Under the pieces are notes generated by a model. The model saw only the letters and a program-made list of their open reading frames with translations, did no database searches and was not told the origin of the DNA. This document shows, in pieces, positions 34,569 through 46,345 of a stretch of 64,000 nt of DNA. The stretch's first letter is position 1; each line of letters starts with the position of its first letter. The stretch is from assembly GCA_030386875.1 (NCBI GenBank), contig CM059562.1, forward strand, positions 76,380,095 through 76,444,094. Reading direction: 5' to 3'. The translations under genes were made by a program, and so were the position numbers. The DNA is from Morinoia aosen (lineage: Eukaryota; Arthropoda; Malacostraca; Amphipoda; Talitridae).

Positions 34569-35059
34569 AACCAGAACGACGTAACAACAAACGTAGAACC
34601 AAATCCAAGTCAGTCCAGTCTTCGTCTCTGCAGCCCAGCACGACAGACAAGGCCGGAGCTCCTCGGGGGCGTCGAAGTGTAATTATCTGCACGCCGCGTA
34701 AGGAAGCTCGGGTCCAGACCACCCGAAGTTATGGAGGCAACTGGAACGGACCGGAGTACGGCAATAACTTTGTTTACTTCTCACAAAGTTACAAGGACCC
34801 CACAGGACCCTGTAGGACCCTGTAGGAAGCCATTGTACGGTAATGAGATCCTTTACTTCCTCCTCGTTCTCCTCGATGCCTCGCAAGGGCTCTTCTGAAT
34901 CAAAGGACTTCTTCGGCCAGCCCTTATGAGACAAAAAATCTCGGCTATCGAGCTCTGCTGCACCGCCCCGATACTTTTGGGGGAGCTTTTCTTGTGTCGA
35001 GCGCTGAAAAGAGCGCGGGTCTTCTTGACTGTGATCATTCATGATCATTTTCGCCTTTA
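34569..35059. other. GC-rich single-copy island between two arrays
   Basis: About 490 bp of clearly GC-richer DNA separate the 23-bp and 27/28-bp arrays. ACCCTGTAGG is directly duplicated near 34807-34828. The minus strand holds a 129-codon frame, listed separately. This is the strongest place in the cluster to look for an exon or regulatory element. Confidence 0.45.
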
Positions 35060-35072
35060 AGATGATCATCAA
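34683..35072 (-). CDS. Unassigned 129-codon open frame in the GC island
   Basis: Most of the frame is not repetitive, but its first ~10 codons lie in the edge of the 27/28-bp array. The product has an acidic/basic middle (Ser-Glu-Glu-Pro to Glu-Asn-Glu-Glu-Glu, residues ~58-72) and five Cys towards the C-terminus. I recognise no family. The frame also overlaps a shorter one in another phase. Chance is the simplest explanation. Confidence 0.12.
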   Translation of the reverse strand: MMIILKAKMIMNDHSQEDPRSFQRSTQEKLPQKYRGGAAELDSRDFLSHKGWPKKSFDSEEPLRGIEENEEEVKDLITVQWLPTGSYRVLWGPCNFVRSKQSYCRTPVRSSCLHNFGWSGPELPYAACR

Positions 35073-38000
35073 TCATCACAGGATCTAAAATGATCGTCAA
35101 TTGTCACAGACTCTAAAATGATCATCAGTTGTCACAGACTCTAAATGGTCATCAATTGTCACAGACTCTAAGTCACAGACTCTAAATGGTCATCAATTGT
35201 CACAGACTCTAAGTCTCAGACTCTAAATGGTCATCAATTGTCACAGACTCTAAAATGATCATCAGTTGTCACAGACTCTAAATGGTCATCAATTGTCACA
35301 GGATCTAAAATGATCATCAGTTGTCACAGACTCTAAATGGTCATCAATTGTCACAGGATCTAAAATGATCATCAGTTGTCACAGACTCTAAATGGTCATC
35401 AATTGTCACAGACTCTAAATGGTCATCAATTGTCACAGACTCTAAATGATCATCAGTTGTCACAGACTCTAAATGGTCATCAATTGTCACAGGATCTAAA
35501 ATGATCGTCAGTTGTCACAGACTCTAAATGGTCATCAATTGTCACAGGATCTAAAATGATCGTCAATTGTCACAGACTCTAAATGGTCATCAATTGTCAC
35601 AGGATCTAAAATGATCGTCAATTGTCACAGACTCTAAATGGTCATCAATTGTCACAGACTCTAAAATGATCATCAGTTGTCACAGACTCTAAATGGTCAT
35701 CAATTGTCACAGACTCTAAATGGTCATCAATTGTCACAGGATCTAAAATGATCGTCAGTTGTCACAGACTCTAAATGGTCATCAATTGTCACAGGATCTA
35801 AAATGATCATCAGTTGTCACAGACTCTAAATGGTCATCAATTGTCACAGGATCTAAAATGATCGTCAGTTGTCACAGACTCTAAATGGTCATCAATTGTC
35901 ACAGACTCTAAAATGATCATCAGTTGTCACAGACTCTAAATGGTCATCAATTGTCACAGACTCTAAAATGATCATCAGTTGTCACAGACTCTAAACGGTC
36001 ATCAATTGTCACAGACTCTAAATGGTCATCAATTGTCACAGGATCTAAAATGATCATCAGTTGTCACAGGATCTAAAATGATCATCAGTTGTCACAGACT
36101 CTAAATGGTCATCAATTGTCACAGACTCTAAATGGTCATCAATTGTCACAGGATCTAAAATGATCGTCAGTTGTCACAGACTCTAAATGGTCATCAATTG
36201 TCACAGACTCTAAATGGTCATCAATTGTCACAGGATCTAAAATGATCATCAGTTGTCACAGACTCTAAATGGTCATCAATTGTCACAGACTCTAAAATGA
36301 TCATCAGTTGTCACAGACTCTAAATGGTCATCAATTGTCACAGGATCTAAAATGATCATCAGTTGTCACAGACTCTAAATGGTCATCAATTGTCACAGGA
36401 TCTGAAATGATCATCAGTTGTCACAGACTCTAAATGGTCATCAATTGTCACAGACTCTAAATGGTCATCAATTGTCACAGGATCTAAAATGATCATCAGT
36501 TGTCACAGGATCTAAAATGATCATCAGTTGTCACAGACTCTAAATGGTCATCAATTGTCACAGACTCTAAATGGTCATCAATTGTCACAGGATCTAAAAT
36601 GATCGTCAGTTGTCACAGACTCTAAATGGTCATCAATTGTCACAGACTCTAAATGGTCATCAATTGTCACAGACTCTAAATGGTCATCAATTGTCACAGG
36701 ATCTAAAATGATCATCAGTTGTCACAGGATCTAAAATGATCATCAGTTGTCACAGACTCTAAATGGTCATCAATTGTCACAGACTCTAAATGGTCATCAA
36801 TTGTCACAGGATCTAAAATGATCATCAGTTTTCACAGACTCTAAATGGTCATCAATTGTCACAGACTCTAAAATGATCATCAGTTGTCACAGACTCTAAA
36901 TGGTCATCAATTGTCACAGACTCTAAAATGATCATCAGTTGTCACAGACTCTAAATGGTCATCAATTGTCACAGGATCTAAAATGATCATCAGTTGTCAC
37001 AGACTCTAAATGGTCATCAATTGTCACAGACTCTAAGTCACAGACTCTAAATGGTCATCAATTGTCACAGACTCTAAGTCACAGACTCTAAATGGTCATC
37101 AATTTTCACAGACTCTAAAATGATCATCAGTTGTCACAGACTCTAAATGGTCATCAATTGTCACAGGATCTAAAATGATCATCAGTTGTCACAGACTCTA
37201 AATGGTCATCAATTGTCACAGGATCTAAAATGATCGTCAATTGTCACAGACTCTAAGTCACAGACTCTAAATGGTCATCAATTGTCGCAGACTCTAAAAT
37301 GATCATCAGATGTCACAGACTCTAAATGGTCATCAATTGTCACAGACTCTAAATGGTCATCAATTGTCACAGACTCTAAATGGTCATCAATTGTCACAGG
37401 ATCTAAAATGATCATCAGTTGTCACAGACTCTAAATGGTCATCAATTGTCACAGGATCTAAAATGATCGTCAGTTGTCACAGACTCTAAATGGTCATCAA
37501 TTGTCACAGACTCTAAATGGTCATCAATTGTCACAGACTCTAAATGGTCATCAATTGTCACAGGATCTAAAATGATCATCAGTTGTCACAGGATCTAAAA
37601 TGATCATCAGTTGTCACAGACTCTAAATGGTCATCAATTGTCACAGACTCTAAATGGTCATCAATTGTCACAGGATCTAAAATGATCATCAGTTGTCACA
37701 GACTCTAAATGGTCATCAATTGTCACAGACTCTAAAATGATCATCAGTTGTCACAGACTCTAAATGGTCATCAATTGTCACAGGATCTAAAATGATCATC
37801 AGTTGTCACAGACTCTAAATGGTCATCAATTGTCACAGGATCTAAAATGATCATCAGTTGTCACAGACTCTAAATGGTCATCAATTGTCACAGACTCTAA
37901 ATGGTCATCAATTGTCACAGGATCTAAAATGATCATCAGTTGTCACAGACTCTAAATGGTCATCAATTGTCACAGACTCTAAATGGTCATCAATTGTCAC

Positions 38001-38750
38001 AGACTCTAAAATGATCATCAGTTGTCACAGACTCTAAATGGTCATCAATTGTCACAGGACCTAAAATTATCATCAGTTGTCACAGACTCTAAATGGTCAT
38101 CAATTGTCACAGGATCTAAAATGATCGTCAATTGTCACAGACTCTAAATGGTCATCAATTGTCACAGACTCTAAAATGATCATCAGTTGTCACAGACTCT
38201 AAATGGTCATCAATTGTCACAGGATCTAAAATGATCATCAGTTGTCACAGACTCTAAATGGTCATCAATTGTCACAGACTCTAAAATGATCATCAGTTGT
38301 CACAGACTCTAAATGGTCATCAATTGTCACAGGATCTAAAATGATCATCAGTTGTCACAGACTCTAAATGGTCATCAATTGTCACAGGATCTAAAATGAT
38401 CGTCAATTGTCACAGACTCTAAGTCACAGACTCTAAATGGTCATCAATTGTCACAGACTCTAAGTCACAGACTCTAAATGGTCATCAATTGTCACAGACT
38501 CTAAAATGATCATCAGTTGTCACAGACTCTAAATGGTCATCAATTGTCACAGACTCTAAAATGATCATCAGTTGTCACAGACTCTAAATGGTCATCAATT
38601 GTCACAGGATCTAAAATGATCATCAGTTGTCACAGACTCTAAAATGATCATCAGTTGTGTCACAGACTCTGAATGGTTATTAATCATCACAGACTCTAAA
38701 TGGTCATCAATTGTCATGGACTCTAAATTGGTTATTAATCATCACAGACT
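35060..38750. repeat. 27/28-bp minisatellite, ~134 copies; largest array in the window
   Basis: Two subtypes intermix. Type A (27 bp) has CTCTAAATGGTCATCAATTG; type B (28 bp) has TCTAAAATGATCATCAGTTG. Both join TGTCACAGACTC or TGTCACAGGATC. AB dimers of 55 bp are frequent, broken by AA and BB runs. Some copies carry an extra AAGTCACAGACTCT partial unit (near 35172, 37036 and 38423). Type B contains the palindrome TGATCA. The last ~90 bases (38650-38750) are diverged, with ATTAATCATCACAGAC. No open frame of note. Confidence 0.98.
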
Positions 38751-38960
38751 TATATACAATGATGCCTAACAAAATCTTATGCCCCACTATTACTTTTTCT
38801 TACTAAAAATTGGTAAAAATACACACCGACAGGCGCTTCCATTCTTCTGATTTGTGATGCAAAAAGTTGTTTTTGAATAGGAAGCCGCTGTTAATGAAAA
38901 TTATGCAATAATAATGTTTGGGACCTGAGCCAACGCATGCAAGAATTTTCATTTCTGTAT

Positions 38961-39092
38961 AGGGATCGTAAGTCCACTTGTGGGATCTTAAGTCCACTTG
39001 TGGGATCGTAAGTCCGCTTGTGGGACTGTAAGTCTACTTGTGGGATCGCAAGTCCACTTGTGGGATCGTAAGTCCACTTGAGGGACCGTAAG
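38961..39092. repeat. 20-bp minisatellite, ~6.6 copies
   Basis: The unit is GTAAGTCCACTTGTGGGATC, running from AGGGATCGTAAG to GGGACCGTAAGG. Copies differ at 0-3 bases. The minus frames crossing it (38803-38997, 38891-39187; PQVDLRSHKW-type peptide) are by-products. Confidence 0.95.
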
Positions 39093-39540
39093 GCAAAACT
39101 ATTATCTGGATCGGAATTAGTATGAGCTGGACTTCTGAAATTTGACAATTCTAACCTACTTTTTTTCTTAGAAATAATTTTCGACATGAAACACGCTACT
39201 AGATTTCAACAACGCATCAGCCAGTACGGTGTTTATTAAAGTATAGTAACATCTATGTGAATTGTATAGGAAAATGTTCTACGTAAACGAGCTCCGTTAT
39301 TCAACGGCTAACATTGCACAATGATATATATTAATGTAATTTTGATAAAATAATATTGATTATATGATATTGACATGTAATTTTAGTTACATAATATTGA
39401 TTACATGACATTGATAATAAACCTAATCTCAACCTTCGTTTTCTATGTTAGGCAAAATTGGGGTTTCAAGGGTCCCCATCCCTGAGGGCCTGAGATATGT
39501 AATCGAAGAGGGGAACTGGCTAAACCCTGCGTGCTGAGGT
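39093..39540. other. AT-rich link with a short ~32-bp repeat
   Basis: Around 39335-39420, AATATTGATTAYATGAYATTGA-like blocks recur two to three times. Otherwise non-repetitive. No gene seen. Confidence 0.4.
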
Positions 39541-41069
39541 ATGGGGAAGTAGGTAAGACAGCTGGGGAAGTAAGGAGACAAGTAAGACAGCTGGGGAAGT
39601 AAGGAGGCATGTACGACAGCTGGGGAAGTTAGGAGATAAGTAAGACAGCTGGGGAAGTAAGGAGGCACGTAAGACAGCTGGGGAAGTAAGAAGGCAAGTA
39701 AGACAGCTGGGGAAGTAAGGAGACAAGTAAGACAGCTGGGAAGTAAGGAGGCAAATAAGACAGCTGGGGAAGTAAGGAGGCAGGTATGACTGCTGGGGAA
39801 GTAAGGAGACAAGTAAGACAGCTGGGGAAGTAAGGAGGCAGGTAAGACAGCTGGGGAAGTAAGGAGGCAAGTAAGACAGTTGGGGAAGTAAGGAGACAAG
39901 TAAACCAGCTGAGGAAGTAAGGATGCAAGTAAGACAGCTGGGTAAGTAAGGAGGCAACTAAGACAGCTGGGGAAGTAAGGAGGCAAGTAAGACAGCTGGG
40001 GAAGGAAGGAGGCAGGTAAGACAGCTGGGGAAGTAAGGAGACAAGTAAGACAGCTGGGGAAGTAAGGAGGCAGGTAAGACAGCTGGGGAAGTAAGGAGGC
40101 AAGTACGACAGCTGGGGAAGTTAGGAGACAAGTAAGACAGCTGGGGAAGTAAGGAGGCACGTAAGACAGCTGGGGAAGTAAGGGGGCAAGTAAGACAGCT
40201 GGGGAAGTAAGGAGACAAGTAAGACAGCTGGGGAAGTAAGGAGGCAGGTAAGACAGCTGGGGAAGTAAGGAGGCAAGTAAGACAGCTGGGGAAGTAAGGA
40301 GGCAAGTAAGACAGCTGGGGAAGTAAGGAGGCAAGTAAGACAGCTGGGGAAGTAAGGAGGCAAGTAAGACAGCTGGGGAAGTAAGGAGGCAGGTAAGACA
40401 GCTGGGGAAGTAAGGAGGCAAGTAAGACAGCTGGGGAAGTAAGGAGACAAGTAAGACAGCTGGGAAGTAAGGAGGCAAATAAGACAGCTGGGGAAGTAAG
40501 GAGGCAGGTATGACTGCTGGGGAAGTAAGGAGACAAGTAAGACAGCTGGGGAAGTAAGGAGGCAGGTAAGACAGCTGGGGAAGTGAGGAGGCAAGTAAGA
40601 CAGCTGGGGAAGTAAGGAGACAAGTAAGACAGCTGAGGAAGTAAGGATGCAAGTAAGACAGCTGGGTAAGTAAGGAGGCAACTAAGACAGCTGGGGAAGT
40701 AAGGAGGCAAGTAAGACAGCTGGGGAAGTAAGGAGGCAGGTAAGACAGCTGGGGAAGTAAGGAGACAAGTAAGACAGCTGGGGAAGTAAGGAGGCAGGTA
40801 AGACAGCTGGGGAAGTAAGGAGGCAGGTAAGACAGCTGGGGAAGTAAGGAGGCACGTTAGACAGCTGGGGAAGTAAGGAGGCCCGTAAGACAGCTGGGGA
40901 AGTAAGGAGGCAGGTAAGACAGCTGGGGAAGTAAGGAGGCAGGTAAGACAGCTGGGGAAGTAAGGAGGCACGTAAGACAGCTGGGGAAGTAAGGAGGCAC
41001 GTAAGACAGCTGGGGAAGTAAGGAAGCAAGTAAGACAGCTGGGGAAGTTAGTAAGGCAAGAAAGACCGT
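39541..41069. repeat. 29-bp purine-rich minisatellite, ~52 copies, with a 724-bp internal duplication
   Basis: The unit contains AGACAGCTGGGGAAGTAAGG and AGGCAAGTA. It is purine-rich on the plus strand. All three minus frames stay open (29 is two more than a multiple of three), giving the 407- and 374-codon frames at 39429-40652 and 39958-41082 with a 29-residue LPQLSYLPPYFPSCLTCLLT-type cycle. Rare variants recur at a fixed offset of 724 bp: GGCAAATAAG at 39750 and 40474, and GAGGAAGTAAGGATGC at 39911 and 40635. So a ~25-unit block was duplicated. These frames are by-products, not genes. Confidence 0.98.
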
Positions 41070-41189
41070 CAAAAGCAGTCAATTAGCAAGCTACCAGAAG
41101 ACCTGGGCACATTGTCCCTCTTGCAAAAATATTCCAGGAAACAAAGACGTTACAGAGGAGCGAAATGCTGCAAAGAGATGTGATGTTGT

Positions 41190-41410
41190 GAAGGGTGAAG
41201 ACATGGTGTGTAGACATGATGTTACAAGGCGCAACTTTGTGTGATGACACAAGGGGAAAAACCTGCTACAAAAAGCGAAATACTACAAGGAGTTCATGTG
41301 TTACAAAGAGCACACATGTTAAAAGCAGCAAACATGTTACAAAATGTAAACATACTACAGGAGGCAAACTTATTACAAAGAGAAAACATGATGCAAGGAG
41401 AGAAGATTTC
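41190..41410. repeat. ~18-bp degenerate repeat
   Basis: ATGTTACAAAATGTAAAC, ATACTACAGGAGGCAAAC and TTATTACAAAGAGAAAAC follow one another; earlier copies are looser. It keeps plus frames open (41195-41419 Lys/Thr-rich) because the unit is six codons. Confidence 0.7.
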
Positions 41411-44400
41411 TGCAGCTAAAGCTTAAGATTGTAAGCTGTAAAGTGGCGTTCGATGAACGCGTATGGAAGGAGTACAGTCAGTTAAACAGATGGAGGAATT
41501 TTTTGAGTCCTCGGACTCTGTTGTTTATTACGGACGATCCTTTATGAGGGAGATTATTAAAGTTATATCGTATCAAAAGTAAGAAAAATTCATGCGTAAT
41601 TTTAGCGCAGGCGAAATATTTTCAACGAATGTCGTAACCTAACTTTGATGTTTTACTGTTAGGAATATTATAAAAATACTACCTCGATCAATTTAGACAA
41701 GTTGCCTGGTGAGAAATCTAGAAAAAACGCCAAAAACCACGGCGGTTTCAGAACAGCTCAGAAGTGGCCGAGAAAATTCTGAGGTCATCTAGGGTATGCG
41801 TGTCTTTTGTCTCAAGGCTGCAAATAAAGTATAAAAATATCAAAAACATCCCTGCATCACGTTGCTGAAATAACGTTACCCGGGAAAAATAAGAGCTCAG
41901 TTATAACAATCTTCGCGGCACGTGTTCGCCTTTTATTTGCGTAAATCATCGCAAGCTCCCAGCAATATTTAACGCCACACCTTGCTGGTGAAGGCGCTCC
42001 AGCTTCTTATTTGCGACACAAGTCGACGTTTTTGTCGAGTTTATGACGCGAGGGCAGAGAGTCTTCTCTATTATTCCAAGTATTGAAGACGTGTAGGAAA
42101 CCATTATATTTGTTTACTGGTTAAAGTGCATTGCAGAATGCACGCTCGAAATCTGATAGTTAGTTAGCGTTGTTCGAAAAGACGAGAATAAAATGAAGTG
42201 CTGTATGTAAGAAGTAATAATATGAAGAAAGCCATTGAGTTTCTGTCATTTAGAAATTTTTTGTGAGTTTTTAGCCTAGCTACGCAACTTGTTTTTTAGC
42301 ATCCAAATAAATATTTTTGATATCTCAATAGGGGAACTTAAAACTTTTTGAGCTCTCCATTTAAACGATAAGACTATGGCCCTACATTTCAGCAGTGTTT
42401 TTATTTCTAAAAGCCATTTTGCAAATCATAATCTTTCAACCGACACTTGGAGCCCAGCAACAGCGACCATTGAGCCATATTTGAACAAAAGTTCTTAAAA
42501 TGATCTTTATGCGAACGAAACATTTGAAACGAAATTTTTCCAAATTAAATTCTTCAAAATAGAATTCGAACTATCTACTCCTAACTCTAAATTATAATTA
42601 CTGGAACCGCCATCGCCATGGAAATAGACACTAGGACCATCAAACACGAAAAAAAATTACAAACATCAGCAACAAAAACACAAATTTTAACTCGTAACTT
42701 CTGTGAGTCCATGCCCTGTACGCAGATATTAACATCTCAGCAAGGTTCAAAGTTCAAATATTCATTTAGTTCGGTATCACATCATTGTTTAATTTTTCTG
42801 AGCAATGAGAATAAGTTCGCTTTTTTCTTAATTGAAAATAACCAATTAGACTGAAAAAAATATTGCTCTCTCTCTGAAGTTGATCAAGCTTGAGAGGAAT
42901 AAAACACCAAGACATTTACAGAACGATATTTACTACAAAAAGATTCAAACTACACTCAAGGAACGAGTCATTTTAAGGTTAAAAGATGTGCCTAAGCCAG
43001 CGGCACACGGCACTTCATAGCCTCTACTCGTTGTGATAAATTCACATCACTCTCTGACGAGCGAGTGTGTCAGAATACGTGAACTGCATTCGCTCGAGGT
43101 GGGCAGGCTGGCACTCTCTGTGTAGGCGGTGGAGTCTCGGAAGCCAAAAACTGAGAACCAGCGAGGGCGATAACTCTCGTTTCGAAAATAACTCTTGTGC
43201 TTTAGGGAGAAAACATGTTGATATGTCTTTATATACCACAGGAAAATTCATACACCACAGGAAATTAGAGAATTTAGACCATTTATTCCCCTGGTCTGGA
43301 ATATTATGGTAGAAACCTCTTGAAATTTACCCTCCATAGGCTACACCGAAAGTCTTCCCATTCCAAAGCTCAAAGGAACATGAACACCTTGATTTCTACC
43401 TTGCTAGCATTGTTACAAAAGCCCTTACTCTATTACGAGCAACAAATTGCAAGGAAACGGAATCAGCAGACACTAAATTAACTCGGATTTTTAACCCTGC
43501 TCTGCGCACTCGCGTAAAAGCGCAAGGGTCACATGAGCAGTTCAGAGCAAGCGGAGAGCAAGTCCTGCATTCGTCTCTGTCACGACGACCGTTTTTTAAA
43601 TTTAACGACTGCAATTTTTCAGTGGTGGATAAGTGGGCGATTTCTCTACCACCGCCGCCCTCAAGTGGAAAAGCATAGCAGCATTTCGATCCCTGCGCTC
43701 AAAGGCCGCTTTCAATTCTATTCGAAAACGAGCTAATTATTCTTCTTGACGGAACACTCGTTTCTTCTACGCAAGCAATATTCACGGGTGCTTGCAATTT
43801 GTTTCTTTTTCTTTGTTTCGAGCGCTCCTACGAAATGAATTAGCTTCAGTTTCAACTCCATCAGGCAGCGGCTGCACTCGTCCAGCATGGAAGTGACAGG
43901 AACATTGGGGCCCAATAAATGAATCTCGTTGTGATGAACTGCGGCCTTCAGGGTGAAAACCTTTACGAAGCGCGCCGCGCCTGGGGAGCGACTCCAAATT
44001 GCTCAGGACCTAAAGAATTTCCAGAATATCAGAAGCCCTCCCGCGCACCGATACTCCGGCTTACCACTGTGACACTGCTGATGCATGAGATAGAAATTGA
44101 GAGAAAGTTAAGGCGGCGTTCAGTTTATAATAAGATGAATGTCAGTTAAAAGATGAAAAAGATAAGAAAAGATTGTAATATAACAATTTGAATGCGGGAA
44201 AGTTTTAAGCATAAAGCTGCTCACCTGTAAAGTTAAAAGCTTCATGAAGTGTGAGAAATTCATATTCTAGTCAACATCTGCTTCGCACAGAAATAGCAAA
44301 AATTTTTGAGGACTTAGTTTCAACAGAAAGATATGTCGAAACCTAGCACTAATTATATTGCATGTCTCTCAAGCATTGCTTCGTGTTGAACAATTGCAGA

Positions 44401-45276
44401 AGCACATCATGCATTACTTTATTTTCCGCATGTTTGAGAATAAGTGAATTCATTTTTAAAGAAAATTGTACATGCAGGGCTTATTGAACTGATATTTGAA
44501 AAAGCACGCTCATTAAATGCTAGCATATTTCATAGGAGAAAAAAATCAGCAATTTTCGAACATATCCTGGACAAAAATTTTCCAAGCAAATATGTATTCA
44601 GCTGAGCAAAGCATTTGAAAAGGCATGTTTATTGATGACTGTTTACGAGATTCTACGAAACATTCAGTTACATAAACGTCGCTTAAAGCACAATTAATCT
44701 ATGAACGACACTTGAAATTCGACATTTACACATGTCAATGGTTTTATTTCGATGGACCTGTTCTGCGGCTCGTGGAAGATATGCATCTCTATTTGCAAGT
44801 CTGGAATATCGTGTTTTTAATGAATATTTTTACTGCAATAAGAAATGACATCCTCCCCTACTGCGAACATACATATGAGAGTGTTGTTGAGTGTTGAAAA
44901 TCTGACAGTTGTGACCCGCCTCTTTATAAAAACCGATCCTTAAGTCGAACAGAAGGATTTATACTGAAAAAAAATAGTTTTTGTATAGAAACAACATTTT
45001 ATGCAACAAAGAGTTCATTTGAGAAATTTTTGAGTAAATTTTGTTGAGCAAATCCTCCTAACATTGAGGAGTAGTGCTCCAATGAAGGGTATAAAATACA
45101 ACGCTGTATATGCTAGCATGAGGTTCAGACACCAAACTGAAAAGAAGTCTTCTTTCTTAACAAAGGTGTAGGTAAAAGTAACACTTACGGGAGCTTATCT
45201 TCTTTCTTTCGAGAAAACCGAGTTTTTCCGTGATGGCCGCCCCAATGTCGCCCAAGCTCTTTATGAAGAAACTTGA
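41411..45276. other. Long non-repetitive stretch, no gene recognised
   Basis: Mostly AT-rich, with GC-richer patches at about 41900-42060 (listed separately), 43000-43160 and 43450-44060. Frames up to 81 codons near 43042-43997 overlap on both strands and none resembles a known protein. No RNA gene or mobile element seen. Confidence 0.4.
41905..42060. promoter_or_regulatory. Candidate conserved non-coding element
   Basis: This non-coding block stands out from its surroundings by composition. It has CACGTG (E-box) in GCACGTGTTCGCC, then TTTATTTGCGTAAATCATCG, AGCAATATTTAACGCCAC, and a GTCGACGTTTTTGTCG palindromic segment before TTTATGACGCGAGG. Dense, unrepeated, TF-site-like text such as this is typical of developmental enhancers in animals. 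That is inference from appearance only; without alignment to a related species it cannot be confirmed. Confidence 0.2.
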
Positions 45277-45576
45277 TTAAAATCTTCTGCCCGCCAGAGA
45301 ACGAGCGTCTCTGACGTAGATGTTCTTTAGAAGCTGGACAGTTTTTGTCAGAAGCTGAGCTTCTGAAATGTTTCCATAATCGGCTTTGCTAGGAGTGCTC
45401 TGCAGTCTACGGGAGCTGGAAACAAAGAGACTTGGACTCATTTCGCAGTAAGTTTTGACGCGCACTAACTCACTCGCAGCATCTGTAATTCGCAAAGTTC
45501 TCCCTAATAAATCACTGGAATATGCCTCAGAAAAATTTCTGCCTTGTTCGTCTGTATACTCAATCTTCAAGATCAA
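45277..45576 (-). CDS. Unassigned 99-codon open frame
   Basis: The minus-strand product is non-repetitive and has a protein-like mix (acidic N-terminal third, Ser-rich middle near residues 47-60, basic C-terminus ending in Arg-Arg-Phe). No motif or family is recognised, and no splice pattern or promoter is evident. It could be an exon or chance. Confidence 0.12.
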   Translation of the reverse strand: MILKIEYTDEQGRNFSEAYSSDLLGRTLRITDAASELVRVKTYCEMSPSLFVSSSRRLQSTPSKADYGNISEAQLLTKTVQLLKNIYVRDARSLAGRRF

Positions 45577-45994
45577 ATATTAAAGTCTCAGCTTTCGAAA
45601 GAAATCACGTTAAAATTTTCATGCTGTAGCTATGTAAATTCGATCGTTTTTTCAGCGCGAGTTAGTTGCTGGTGGGAGTGAAAGAAGTCGCTCATGCGAG
45701 TCCGCCTTCGGAGATTCCATTGTGAAAATGATACCTGTACTTACTGCATTTTTCAAACTGGTCGATGCGTTTGTTTAACGCTTAGATGAAAAAGGAAGCC
45801 AATAGTTGTTGAAAAGCCATGCTTCTATCTTGCTTTGTGCACGAACGAGCGAGCGCTGTAACTAGGTTGGCGTGCGGTTGCTGTAACAACTAAGCCAGAC
45901 TGCATCCAAGAGAGCAAGGAAACGCGTAGTCAAGGATATTTTCATTTTTGTAGCCTTTCCTTTTATTCATCAAAAAGAAATCTCTATTTCCGTT
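45577..45994. other. Single-copy DNA, no gene seen
   Basis: Moderately GC-richer at about 45650-45930. No element recognised. Confidence 0.4.
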
Positions 45995-46345
45995 CAAGCC
46001 TTGTTGTTTTCCTAGTTCTTTTCCCCTTTCCTGTTCTTATCTTCGTCTGTGTTCAGAATTATATTCTTTCTTCTAATATTTCGTTCTTGTTCATATTTCT
46101 GTGCTTATTTCTACCTTCGTTCTCATTCTTATCTTCGCTCTTGTTCCAATCTTCGTCTTTGTTCATAATTACATTCCTGTTCTAATCTTCTTCCCTGGTT
46201 TTATTTTTGTAATTGTTCTTATCTTCGCCCTTGTTCTTAATTACATCCTTACTTTGAAGCTAATCCTTATTTTCATTTTGATGCTCGTTATTATGTTCAT
46301 TCATATTCTTGATTTCATTTTTTATTATCTTTCTTATCTTATCTA
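45995..46345. repeat. T-rich degenerate ~12-18-bp repeat
   Basis: Blocks such as TTGTTCTTATCTTCG, TCGTTCTCATTCTTATC and TTGTTCATAATTACATTC recur with much drift. The 81-codon plus frame at 46101-46346 (Ile/Leu/Val/Phe-rich) looks like a membrane protein but is explained by the repeat composition. Confidence 0.65.

Noticed and set aside
24590..38750. CRISPR-like appearance of regular short repeats (53, 32, 23 and 27/28 bp)
   Set aside because: The whole unit repeats with only point variants; there are no unique spacers between conserved repeats, no leader and no cas genes. These are minisatellites in a eukaryotic setting.
27641..38750. Centromeric or telomeric satellite
   Set aside because: The arrays are short, of many unrelated units, and embedded in single-copy DNA. 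No telomere-type TTAGG or TTAGGG array is present.
39429..41082. 407- and 374-codon minus-strand frames resembling a Leu/Pro-rich membrane protein
   Set aside because: All three minus frames are open and read the same 29-residue cycle because the 29-bp unit lacks stops. This is a by-product of the array, not evidence for a gene.
45277..45576. Other 60-130-codon frames as genes
   Set aside because: None shows a recognisable domain, and most have an overlapping frame on the other strand. Only a few non-repetitive ones are listed, at low confidence.
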